This document shows positions 7,449 to 15,175 of a stretch of 64,000 bases of DNA, piece by piece. Position 1 is the first letter of the stretch; each line of letters starts with the position of its first letter. The DNA is taken from NCBI RefSeq assembly GCF_009184905.1, contig NZ_WESC01000010.1, positions 88,831 to 152,830 on the forward strand, written 5' to 3'. The translations under genes and the position numbers were made by a program. The notes beneath the pieces are model-generated. The model saw only the letters and a list, made by a program, of their open reading frames with translations, was not told the origin of the DNA and ran no database searches. Source of the stretch: Parvibaculum sedimenti (GTDB lineage Bacteria > Pseudomonadota > Alphaproteobacteria > Parvibaculales > Parvibaculaceae).

Positions 7449-8876
7449 ATGGCGGGATTTTCCGATTACGACAAATACGACGCGCTGGGGCTGGCGGAAC
7501 TGGTGCGGAACGGCGCCATCAAGCCGGAAGAGCTGCTCGACGAGGCCATCGGTCGGGTCGAAAAGACCAACCCGAAGATCAATGCGGTCATTTTCAAGCA
7601 TTATGACGAGGCAAGGCGCCAGATCGAGAGCGGCCTGCCCGAGGGTAGGTTCAAGGGTGTGCCCTTTCTGCTGAAGGACCTCCACCTGCTCTATAAAGGC
7701 ACGGTTACGAGCTTCGGCTCCGCCGCCTACAAGGACAACAAGGCCGATCACAACAGCACACTCACGACACGCTATCTCGAGGCGGGGCTGGTCATTTTCG
7801 GCAAGACCAATTCGCCCGAGTTCGGCCTCTCGGTCACGACCGAGCCGCATCACTATGGCCCGACGCGCAACCCCTGGAACACCGAACATTCAGCGGGCGG
7901 CTCATCCGGCGGGGCGGCGGCGGCCGTCGCTGCGGGGTTCCTGCCCGTTGCCAATGCGAGCGACGGCGGCGGCTCGATCCGCATTCCGGCATCGGCCTGT
8001 GGCCTCTTCGGAATGAAGCCGACGCGGGCACGCACACCCATGGGCCCCGATCGCGGCGAAGGCTGGGCCGGCATGTCGTCCGCCCACGCCGTGTCGCGCA
8101 GCGTGCGCGACAGCGCCGCCATGCTCGACGTGACGCATGGGCCCGCGGCGGGAGATCCCTATGCCGCACCCGCCTTCGCCGGCTCCTATCTCGACGAAGT
8201 GTCGAAAGCGCCGGGCAAGCTGTGCATCTCATTCACGACGAAGCGTCCGAACGGTACGCAAAGCCATGGCGATGTCGTGAAGGCGATAGAAGCGACGGCG
8301 AAGCTTCTCGCCGATCTCGGCCATCACGTCGAGGAAGACGCGCCCGCGATCGATGTCGAGGAAATGGCAAAGCATCAAGGAACGCTCATCGGCGCCAATA
8401 CGCTCTTCGCGCTCAACATGCGCGCTGCTGAACTCGGACGCGGGATCGCGAAGGAGGAGATCGAATTCTTCACGAGCCTCGTCTCCGAACTCGCCAAGAC
8501 GCGCAGCGCTGCCGATTATGTGGCGGCGACGCTTTACATTCACCAGATGGGCCGCAAATTCGCCGCTTATCACGAGCGTTACGACATCCACCTCTCGCCC
8601 ACGCTCTCGCTGCCGCCGATCAAGCTCGGCGCGCTCAACACCATGTCGCCCGACGTCGGCGCCTATCTCGCATTGAGCGCCGAATATGTGCCCAGTATCG
8701 GCGTCTACAACATGACCGGTCAGCCCTCCATGTCCGTGCCGCTGCACTGGAACGGGGAAGGCCTCCCCATCGGCTCCATGTTCACGGGCCGCTTCGGCGA
8801 TGAGGCGACGCTGTTCCGCCTTGCCGGGCAGCTTGAGGCGGCGCAGCCCTGGGCGCATCGGCGGCCGACGATCTGA
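7449..8876 (+). CDS. Amidase (amidase-signature family)
   Basis: About 475 residues. The Ser-cisSer-Lys triad is visible: Lys in PFLLKDLHLLYKG, the cis-Ser in GGSSGGAAAAVAAGF, and the nucleophile in DGGGSIRIPA within the signature block. The N-terminal LGLAELVRNGAIKPEELLDEAI helix and the C-terminal NMTGQPSMSVPLHW stretch are typical. The family hydrolyses amides, from acylamides to amino-acid amides. The substrate cannot be assigned, and there is no gatB partner nearby, so a glutaminyl-tRNA role is unlikely. ATG 7449 follows a G5 run. ATG 7446 in the same frame is also possible. Confidence 0.9.
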   Translation: MAGFSDYDKYDALGLAELVRNGAIKPEELLDEAIGRVEKTNPKINAVIFKHYDEARRQIESGLPEGRFKGVPFLLKDLHLLYKGTVTSFGSAAYKDNKADHNSTLTTRYLEAGLVIFGKTNSPEFGLSVTTEPHHYGPTRNPWNTEHSAGGSSGGAAAAVAAGFLPVANASDGGGSIRIPASACGLFGMKPTRARTPMGPDRGEGWAGMSSAHAVSRSVRDSAAMLDVTHGPAAGDPYAAPAFAGSYLDEVSKAPGKLCISFTTKRPNGTQSHGDVVKAIEATAKLLADLGHHVEEDAPAIDVEEMAKHQGTLIGANTLFALNMRAAELGRGIAKEEIEFFTSLVSELAKTRSAADYVAATLYIHQMGRKFAAYHERYDIHLSPTLSLPPIKLGALNTMSPDVGAYLALSAEYVPSIGVYNMTGQPSMSVPLHWNGEGLPIGSMFTGRFGDEATLFRLAGQLEAAQPWAHRRPTI

Positions 8877-8891
8877 AAAGGCGGGCGCGCC

Positions 8892-9368
8892 TCACCAGAG
8901 GTCGGGCGCGTCCTCCCCCGCCAGTACTTCGCGGATGCGGGCTCTCGTGCCGGGTGTCGTTCCCTCGGGCAGCGCATCCGGCGGAAAGAAATCATATTCG
9001 GCAATTTCGAAACTGGTCCGCGCCACCCGGTCGTAGCTTCCATGCTCGACCAGAAAGAGCGCGACGTGATCGGATTTGAATTCGCGAAAATTCGCATAGA
9101 GCCCGACAAATCTGGGCCTGCCTCTCAGCAGGATGCCCGCCTCCTCGTCCAGCTCGCGCGTCAGCGCCGTCATCACGGTTTCCGAGCGCTCTACCCCGCC
9201 GCCCGGCATGTACCAACCACCGACATAGGAATGGCGAACAAGCAGCACATGGCCGCGCTCATCGCGCACCAACCCGCGGACGCCGAAGGTCAATGGCCGG
9301 CTGAGCCGGTAATAGATCCGGGTGAGCGGCCGAATGATTTTCCAGAGGGGAGCAGGGAGATTCGCCAT
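8892..9368 (-). CDS. Nudix hydrolase
   Basis: 158 residues. The Nudix box is complete: G-x5-E-x7-RE-L-x-EE-x-G-I in GGGVERSETVMTALTRELDE followed by EAGI. The segment before it (VRDERGHVLLVRHSYVGGWY) is the usual strand that places the substrate. Such enzymes cleave nucleoside diphosphates linked to another group, and the actual substrate is unknown. An N-terminal PLTRIYYRLSRPLTFGVRGL helix may touch the membrane. It lies tail to tail with the amidase (15 bp). Confidence 0.9.
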   Translation of the reverse strand: MANLPAPLWKIIRPLTRIYYRLSRPLTFGVRGLVRDERGHVLLVRHSYVGGWYMPGGGVERSETVMTALTRELDEEAGILLRGRPRFVGLYANFREFKSDHVALFLVEHGSYDRVARTSFEIAEYDFFPPDALPEGTTPGTRARIREVLAGEDAPDLW

Positions 9369-9482
9369 AAGGGGACTCTAGCAGATCGGCGGAGGCCGGC
9401 CCCGCGTTTAGGTTGCGTCAACGTATTAGAGCATAGGCTTGCCCTGCGCGGATGATGGGCCGCATCCGCCGAGGGCCAGAAG

Positions 9483-10274
9483 ATGGGCATTGTTTCTCTG
9501 CTCTTGGGCAGCAGTAAAAAGAAGAAGCGTAAAAATCCCGCCAGACCGCGCGCCCCGCGGAGCGCGGTCGCGCGCGCGCTGCGCCACACCGCCGCCGGTG
9601 CCGGATCGCGCTCAGCTGCCGAGCTCGGCCAGCGCATCGCCACCGGTCTTTCCACCATAGAAACCGCGGTCCTTGCCATCGACACGGTGGGCGAGCGCCT
9701 GCGTGAAGCCCTCGACCTCGTTCGCGCAGCGAACACGACCGACGATCCGGGCCACCGGGCGCTTTTCGCCGGCCGCTATGACGATGTGCGCGCCGAAATC
9801 GATGCCGCCGTCGGCTCCGCCTCGCATAACCGCATCAACCTCATAAACGGTCGGTTGATCGGCGGGAAACATCCCGCCCTCGACATCGAACTCAATGAGG
9901 ATGGACGCGCAGGCGTCGCCGTTCACGTCGTCAACCTGACGACCGGCGCGGGCGGGCTCGAACTTTCGCCGCCGCGTTCGGGCTTCGCCGAAAATGAAGA
10001 ACTCTCCATGATCGCCGGCGAGATCGCGGCTGCTCAGACGCTCGTTTCCCGCGTCAGCGAACGCTTTCTCGACCATGCCGCACTGATAGCGGATCGGCTC
10101 GCACGGCTCCAGTCGGCGGCAGGCCCCCGCCTTATCGAGCCGGAACTTCCAACCGGCGCCGATGCCGCCCTGCCAGAGGAGATGGAACTCGGCCCCATCG
10201 AACTCGGCATCACCGAGATCGAGCAGCGCCTGCGCCTTCTCGCCGAGCGCGAAGAGGCGATTCCCGCCGATTGA
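9483..10274 (+). CDS. Flagellin-like protein
   Basis: 263 residues. Residues about 45-130 (a long helix, then RYDDVRAEIDAAVGSASHNR and INLING, then a beta segment ALDIELNEDG) match the N-terminal D0/D1 helix and turn of flagellins, where the usual form is Q-x-x-I-D-x-x-x-x-x-x-x-x-G-x-N-L-L-x-G. The later segment AGEIAAAQTLVSRVSERFLD resembles the C-terminal D1 helix. Two features differ from flagellin: a very basic head (SSKKKKRKNPARPRAPRS) and an acidic tail of about 50 residues ending EREEAIPAD. No other flagellar gene is near. It may be a divergent flagellin, an adaptor, or a capping-like protein. The methyltransferase starts 53 bp later. Confidence 0.6.
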   Translation: MGIVSLLLGSSKKKKRKNPARPRAPRSAVARALRHTAAGAGSRSAAELGQRIATGLSTIETAVLAIDTVGERLREALDLVRAANTTDDPGHRALFAGRYDDVRAEIDAAVGSASHNRINLINGRLIGGKHPALDIELNEDGRAGVAVHVVNLTTGAGGLELSPPRSGFAENEELSMIAGEIAAAQTLVSRVSERFLDHAALIADRLARLQSAAGPRLIEPELPTGADAALPEEMELGPIELGITEIEQRLRLLAEREEAIPAD

Positions 10275-10327
10275 TCTTGCCCTCTCCCGCTTCGCCTTCC
10301 ATGCTGGAGCAAAAAGGGAGACCCGAC

Positions 10328-11194
10328 ATGACATCCGGCGAAACCGCGGCGCAGAACAATTCCGAACAGATCGAAGCCTGGAACGGCATAGTCGGGACCA
10401 AATGGGTCGCGGCGCAGGACCGGCTCGACCGCATGCTCGCGCCTTTCAGCGTGGCATTATTGAAGGCGGCGAATGTCGCACCCGCCGAACGCGTGCTCGA
10501 CATCGGCTGCGGATGCGGCGCGACGACGCTCGAATTCGCCCGCGCGACCGGCCCCAAGGGCCGCGTCCTCGGCGTCGACATCTCGGTACCCATGGTCGGA
10601 CGCGCCCGGGAACGCGCAGCGGCGGAAGGACTCAGCGCGACATTCGAGATCGCCGATGCATCGGCTCATGCCTTCGCCCCCGAAAGCTTCGACATCATGG
10701 CGTCGCGCTTCGGCGTGATGTTCTTCGCCGATCCGGCATCTGCCTTCGCCAATATCCGGTCTGCGCTGACGCGGGAAGGCCGCCTTGCCTTCGTCTGCTG
10801 GCGCCCTGTGGCAGAGAATGGCTGGATCACGGTGCCATTTCGGGCAGTGCTCGCCCACATCGCGCCACCCGAGCCCGGCGTCCCCGGTGCGCCCGGCCCC
10901 TTCGCCTTCGCCGATAGCGCCCATGTCACCTCGATCCTGACGCGCGCCGGTTTCCGCGACATCGTCATGACGCCACACGATGCCATGATGACACTCGGCG
11001 CGGGCCCCAATGCGCTCGAGGAAGCAGTGGCCCAGTCGATCGAGGTTGGGCCGGTCGGACGGATGCTCAACGACCAACCGCGTGAAATCATCGCCCGCGT
11101 CCGGGAGAGCATGAGGAACGAACTCGCAAAGCACGTGACAGCGGAAGGGCTGGCGCTGGGCGGCGCGGTCTGGATCGTCACCGCCAGGGCCTGA
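10328..11194 (+). CDS. Class I SAM-dependent methyltransferase
   Basis: 288 residues, starting MTSGETAAQNN behind AAAAAGGGAG. The SAM-binding motif I is VLDIGCGCGATTLEFA, the acidic loop of motif II is VLGVDISVPMV, and later motifs include FEIADASAHAFAPESFDIM and a FFADPASAFANIRSALTREG helix. This layout is close to the UbiE/menaquinone-like and small-molecule methyltransferases (Methyltransf_11/25). The target is unknown. It directly follows the flagellin-like gene on the same strand, but a functional link is only a positional guess. Confidence 0.85.
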   Translation: MTSGETAAQNNSEQIEAWNGIVGTKWVAAQDRLDRMLAPFSVALLKAANVAPAERVLDIGCGCGATTLEFARATGPKGRVLGVDISVPMVGRARERAAAEGLSATFEIADASAHAFAPESFDIMASRFGVMFFADPASAFANIRSALTREGRLAFVCWRPVAENGWITVPFRAVLAHIAPPEPGVPGAPGPFAFADSAHVTSILTRAGFRDIVMTPHDAMMTLGAGPNALEEAVAQSIEVGPVGRMLNDQPREIIARVRESMRNELAKHVTAEGLALGGAVWIVTARA

Positions 11195-11317
11195 TTGCGA
11201 CGGGCTTGGGACTGCCAACTGGCGAATCCCCCCAAATTGCTACCTTTTCTTTAGAACCTCTCCGCTAGGGTGCCCATGAACGCGTGGGGCGTTCGCTGAG
11301 GTTTCGTGGGGGTAAGC

Positions 11318-11812
11318 ATGGCTCGATCTCTTTTCGAGATGCTGACGATACTGGTTGTCGACGATAGCCTGCACATGCGCAGACTGATCGCGCGGCTGCT
11401 CGATGTGCTCGGCGTCGGCCAGGTTATCGTCGCCAGCGATGGCGAGGAAGCCTGGGCGAAGTTTCTCGAGCACCGCCCCGATGTCGTCATCACCGATGCC
11501 GCCATGAAGCCGACAGACGGATTTGTGCTCGCCCAGCGGCTGCGCGCCATCGGCGAGGATGAACTACGCGCCGTGCCCATCATCATGGTGTCCGCGCATA
11601 GCGAACTCTCCGCCGTCGAACGCGCGCGCGATTCCGGCGTCACAGATTTCATCTGCAAGCCGGTCTCGCCGCGCCTCCTCTATGAACGCCTCGTCGGCGC
11701 ACTGAACAGGCCCCGCAAGCTCATCGAAACCCCGAACTTCACCGGACCGGACCGCCGGATCGACGCCGAGGCCATCGACGGCCCCGAGCGCCGTCAAGTG
11801 ACCTATATCTGA
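11318..11812 (+). CDS. CheY-like single-domain response regulator (first of two)
   Basis: 164 residues: a receiver domain plus a 40-residue tail. Acidic pocket DD at 15-16, phospho-acceptor Asp60 in VVITDAAMKP, and the conserved Lys in DFICKPVS. The tail reads LIETPNFTGPDRR, a motif typical of alphaproteobacterial receiver proteins, and has no output domain. It probably relays phosphate to or from the Hpt protein encoded 10 bp downstream. ATG 11318 follows GTGGGGGT. No histidine kinase is in the window, so the kinase must be elsewhere. Confidence 0.88.
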   Translation: MARSLFEMLTILVVDDSLHMRRLIARLLDVLGVGQVIVASDGEEAWAKFLEHRPDVVITDAAMKPTDGFVLAQRLRAIGEDELRAVPIIMVSAHSELSAVERARDSGVTDFICKPVSPRLLYERLVGALNRPRKLIETPNFTGPDRRIDAEAIDGPERRQVTYI

Positions 11813-11822
11813 GGGGCATCGC

Positions 11823-12323
11823 ATGAACGACGCTCAATCACCCGAAGTTCCAGCGCGCTTCCTTCGTCTTCCCTCGATCGCGGAGCGCAAGCTCGGCGCC
11901 GACTTCACCGCGCCTGTGCGCCTCGACCCCCGCGTCCTCGATCAGATGCAGGAGACGATCCGCGAGCTCACAGCCAAATACTCCGAGAACCTGAAGGCGC
12001 AGGTAGGCTCGCTCTTTTCCTTCGTGGAGCCAACCGGCGCGGGCGAGCCGGACGCGCGCAACCAGCTCTATTCCATGGCGCATGAGATTCGCGGGCTCGC
12101 GGGCACCTTCGGCTACCCGACCGTCGGACGCTTCGCGCATTCGCTTTGCGCCTATCTCGAAAACTACAAGCCCGTCGTCTCCACCGTCTTGCGCTTTCAT
12201 GTCGAAGCCATGTATGACGCGCTGCAGCAGGGCGGCGGCGACGAAATTCTCGCAAGCGAGACGCTGGCCTCACTCGACAGACTCATCGCCCTCACGCATG
12301 ACGGCGAAAGATCGGCCGGATGA
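11823..12323 (+). CDS. Hpt-domain phosphotransfer protein
   Basis: 166 residues. The Hpt signature is AHEIRGLAGTFGYPTVGRFA with the phospho-acceptor His at residue 87, followed by HSLCAYLE as the second helix of the bundle. Residues 1-50 are an unrelated N-terminal arm. Hpt proteins shuttle phosphate between receiver domains. It is placed exactly between two CheY-like genes, overlapping the second by 4 bp (ATGA), which makes a translationally coupled relay trio very likely. No kinase or output domain is present. Confidence 0.82.
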   Translation: MNDAQSPEVPARFLRLPSIAERKLGADFTAPVRLDPRVLDQMQETIRELTAKYSENLKAQVGSLFSFVEPTGAGEPDARNQLYSMAHEIRGLAGTFGYPTVGRFAHSLCAYLENYKPVVSTVLRFHVEAMYDALQQGGGDEILASETLASLDRLIALTHDGERSAG

Positions 12324-12823
12324 CGGACAGGGAGCTCTTCGCAAAGCTCAAGATCCTCATCGTCGACGACAGCGCCGAGATGAGGAGCGTCCTCGCCGCG
12401 CTTTGCGAAAGCATGGGCGTGGGCGCGATCCTCAGTGCTTCGAGTGGTGAGCAGGGACTTAAACTCTTCTGCGCCGAAGCGCCCGACCTCATCATCACCG
12501 ACGGCAGCATGCGCCCGATGGACGGCTACGAGTTGACGCGCAGCGTTCGCAGCGGCGAATGCCGTGAAGACGGCACCGAAAGCTGCGACCGCGACGTGCC
12601 GGTGCTGATGATCTCCGGCCATGTCGGCCCGGAAATGGTGCGGCTCGCTCGCGACAATGGCGTCACCGACTACATCGGCAAGCCCATCACCGCGGCGGTG
12701 CTCTACGAACGCATTCTTGCCGCCGTGTCAAAACCGATCCACATCGTCGAGACGAAAGCCTATCGCGGGCCCTCGCCGACGCGGCGGCTTGTTCCGCGCA
12801 TATCGGATACCTTCAGCGAATAA
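12320..12823 (+). CDS. CheY-like single-domain response regulator (second of two)
   Basis: 167 residues. Acidic residues DD at 16-17, phospho-acceptor Asp61 in DLIITDGSMRP, Thr/Ser in VLMISGH and Lys in DYIGKPIT. The C-terminal tail (HIVETKAYRGPSPTRR) is the same type as in the first regulator, so the two are likely paralogues from a local duplication flanking the Hpt gene. An insertion (RSGECREDGTESCDRD) sits in the loop before the VPVLMISG strand, unlike the first copy. Translationally coupled to the Hpt gene. Its last codons overlap the convergent hydrolase by 11 bp. Confidence 0.88.
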   Translation: MTDRELFAKLKILIVDDSAEMRSVLAALCESMGVGAILSASSGEQGLKLFCAEAPDLIITDGSMRPMDGYELTRSVRSGECREDGTESCDRDVPVLMISGHVGPEMVRLARDNGVTDYIGKPITAAVLYERILAAVSKPIHIVETKAYRGPSPTRRLVPRISDTFSE

Positions 12824-13631
12824 CCTCGTCGAGGAAGCGCGAGAAGAGCGCATTGAAGCGCGGCGCGTCCTGCCAGAAAGGCGCGTGGCCGAGCCCGTCG
12901 AGCACATGCACCTTTCCGTCCCACAGGTTGCGGTAGGCGACAGTGTTCAGGAACGCATTGTTGACGAAGGGCTCCGCTCCGCCAGTGACGACGGCTAGCG
13001 GCTGCAGCGCCGTCTCCGCAATCTCGCGTCCGTCCATATCCTTGCCTTCGATGATCGACTGCAGCATCAGCGGGCGGAAGCGGCCATCGGCGCGCAGGGC
13101 AACCGCCACCATCCAGTCTTCGAGCGGCACGTCCGCGCCCGCGCCTGCCTGCGCCTGGGAACGCGCCTCCTCTTCGGTGAACTGATCCTTGAAGGTAAGG
13201 CCCATATTTTCCGACGGCAGGAAACCATCCTGCATGTCGGCTCCGCCCGCCGGCGGTGTGCCGGTGATCCAGGCGGCAACGGTGCCGGGCCAACGCGCCA
13301 TCAATTCCAGCGCCACATGACCGCCCAGCGACCACCCCATCACGACCGCCTGAGAAATACCGCGAGCCTTGAGGAAGGCAATGGCGGCATTGGCAAAACC
13401 GTGGATGGAATAGGTCGCCCCCGGATCTGGCGCGTCGGAGCTTTCGCCGTGACCGGGCAGATCGAAGGCGATCAGCCGGTAGCGTCGGCCGATCTCGCTC
13501 TCAAATTGCCGGCCGAACATCTCCTTGGCCGAGGAATTGCCATGGATGAAAAGAACCGCCGGGCCGTCGCTCTCGGTCTCGACCCATGCGATCCGCCCAT
13601 GTTCGGTCTCGGTGAAACCTGATTTTTTCAT
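12813..13631 (-). CDS. Alpha/beta hydrolase
   Basis: 272 residues. Oxyanion segment HGNSSAKEMF, nucleophile elbow GWSLGGH (Ser), and the catalytic His in GLGHAPFWQDAPRFN near the C-terminus. The layout (DLPGHGESSDAP loop, cap region of about 90 residues) matches the haloperoxidase/esterase-like Abhydrolase_1 group. The substrate is unknown. The frame continues upstream, but AAGGGGG lies just before the ATG at 13631, giving the start MKKSGFTE. It converges on the response-regulator trio. Confidence 0.85.
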   Translation of the reverse strand: MKKSGFTETEHGRIAWVETESDGPAVLFIHGNSSAKEMFGRQFESEIGRRYRLIAFDLPGHGESSDAPDPGATYSIHGFANAAIAFLKARGISQAVVMGWSLGGHVALELMARWPGTVAAWITGTPPAGGADMQDGFLPSENMGLTFKDQFTEEEARSQAQAGAGADVPLEDWMVAVALRADGRFRPLMLQSIIEGKDMDGREIAETALQPLAVVTGGAEPFVNNAFLNTVAYRNLWDGKVHVLDGLGHAPFWQDAPRFNALFSRFLDEVIR

Positions 13632-13856
13632 TTTCGCCCCCTTTGTTTTCATCAGGTTAGCACCAGTTCCGCCCACGCCGCATAGGCCTCGGGACCGGAT
13701 CGGAAAGCGTGACCAAAAGTGACATGGGCGTCATTATTTTTTGCAAGCCTTAACTCTCCGTCCTATATTGATAAGGGGAATGAGGGCGGACGCGAGGGAT
13801 GACGCGGACTTGCCAGCAAGGGAACGGGCCGGAAAAGGCCGCGCACAGGAGGAGCT

Positions 13857-14990
13857 ATGACGAAGATCGAAACGAATCTGACCGTGGATCCGGCTTACGA
13901 AGCCGTCGCCCCGGATGACTTTCCCGCGATGATGGATGTCGAGCGCTACGGCAAGCGCTCCAACGCTTTCGACAAGATCATCTCGGCGACCCACGATCAT
14001 TTCTGGGATCCGATGGACAAGAAGTATGTCGACTTCTCGCAGCCCTTCGACATGGAAAACGAATACCTGATCGATCCGACGCAGAACACGGATCTCAAGA
14101 CCGCCGTCGCCGACAAGCTCGACGAGAAGCAGAAGATCAAGCTCGTCAATCTCGACGTGCAGTGGTCGCTTTCGTCGATCCTTCACGGCGAAGCTGGCGC
14201 GCTGGCGCTTTCGGCTTCGCTCTGCCACATCCTGAAAGATCCGGGCGCGCAGGAATATGCCGCGAACCAGACGCGCGAAGAGGCCCGCCACGTCGCCGGC
14301 TTCTCGAACTATATCAAGGCCCGCTGGGGCAAGCCTGTTGCGGTCGGTCCGGCGCTCGGCGACGTTCTCACCGAACTCGTTCTCTCGCCGCTGGTCTGGA
14401 AAAAGATCGTCGGTATGCAAATGCTCGTCGAAGGCCTCGCCATGGGCGCCTTCGCGACCTTCTACAAGGTGAGCCGCGATCCGCTGCTCGTGAAGCTGAT
14501 GCAGCTCACCATGACGGACGAGGCGTTCCACCACAAGTTCGGAAAGATCTGGGCGGACCGCACCATCCCCAACATCAATGTAGACGAGCGCAACCAGATC
14601 GAAGACTGGGCGTGGCACGTGTTCGAAATCCTGCTCTACAACCTCGGCAGCCCCGAGCAGAAGAAGCACATCTATGCCGCCGTCGGTCTTGACTGGCAGT
14701 GGGTGCAGGGCGCTTTCATGGAGGCCCTCACGGATGTCAATATCCGCGAGGAGATGCAGGAGACGACCAACATCTTCCGCGTCCTCATCAAGACGCTGCT
14801 CAAGGCCGGCATCATCACCAACCGCACCGCCGGCAACTATGCAGCCTTCATCGACATGAAGGAGCTTTATGCCGAAGGCGACCGCATGATCGGCGACGAC
14901 ATCGCGGAAGAAGGCATCAAGTACCTCCTTCAGCTGAACGGTCAGGGCACTCGCGCCTATTCGCTCGACAGCATGTCGGCGGCCGAATAA
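13857..14990 (+). CDS. Ferritin-like diiron protein (putative oxygenase)
   Basis: 377 residues, mostly helical. Six carboxylate/His positions are arranged as a class I diiron site: E112 in LHGEAGAL, E142-x-x-H145 in EEARH, E192 in LVEGLAMG and E222-x-x-H225 in DEAFHH. This E/ExxH/E/ExxH order is that of ribonucleotide reductase R2-like and N- or C-oxygenases (AurF-like or ferritin-like domain families). The reaction is unknown. A terminator at 15014-15044 separates it from the acyl-CoA ligase downstream, but the neighbourhood is all acyl-CoA chemistry, so an oxygenation step on an acyl substrate is an attractive guess. ATG 13857 follows AGGAGG. Confidence 0.75.
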   Translation: MTKIETNLTVDPAYEAVAPDDFPAMMDVERYGKRSNAFDKIISATHDHFWDPMDKKYVDFSQPFDMENEYLIDPTQNTDLKTAVADKLDEKQKIKLVNLDVQWSLSSILHGEAGALALSASLCHILKDPGAQEYAANQTREEARHVAGFSNYIKARWGKPVAVGPALGDVLTELVLSPLVWKKIVGMQMLVEGLAMGAFATFYKVSRDPLLVKLMQLTMTDEAFHHKFGKIWADRTIPNINVDERNQIEDWAWHVFEILLYNLGSPEQKKHIYAAVGLDWQWVQGAFMEALTDVNIREEMQETTNIFRVLIKTLLKAGIITNRTAGNYAAFIDMKELYAEGDRMIGDDIAEEGIKYLLQLNGQGTRAYSLDSMSAAE

Positions 14991-15013
14991 GCGGCGAAAG
15001 CCACCGGAAGTCG

Positions 15014-15044
15014 AGGGGCGGCCCCGAAAAGGCCGCCCCTTTTT
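15014..15044 (+). terminator. Intrinsic terminator after the diiron gene
   Basis: aggggcggcc (15014-15023) pairs perfectly with 15031-15040 around ccgaaaa, followed by TTTT. A strong rho-independent form. Confidence 0.9.
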
Positions 15045-15175
15045 CGTTGGTCCTGCCCCGGCCTGCGCCCCGTTTCCAGAACGGGTGACGGGCGCGATTT
15101 TCCCTGTATCATGCCCCCAAACAGAAATTGGCCCGAAGAGGCCGACACCATATGACTTCTGGGAGGAGTTCGTTC

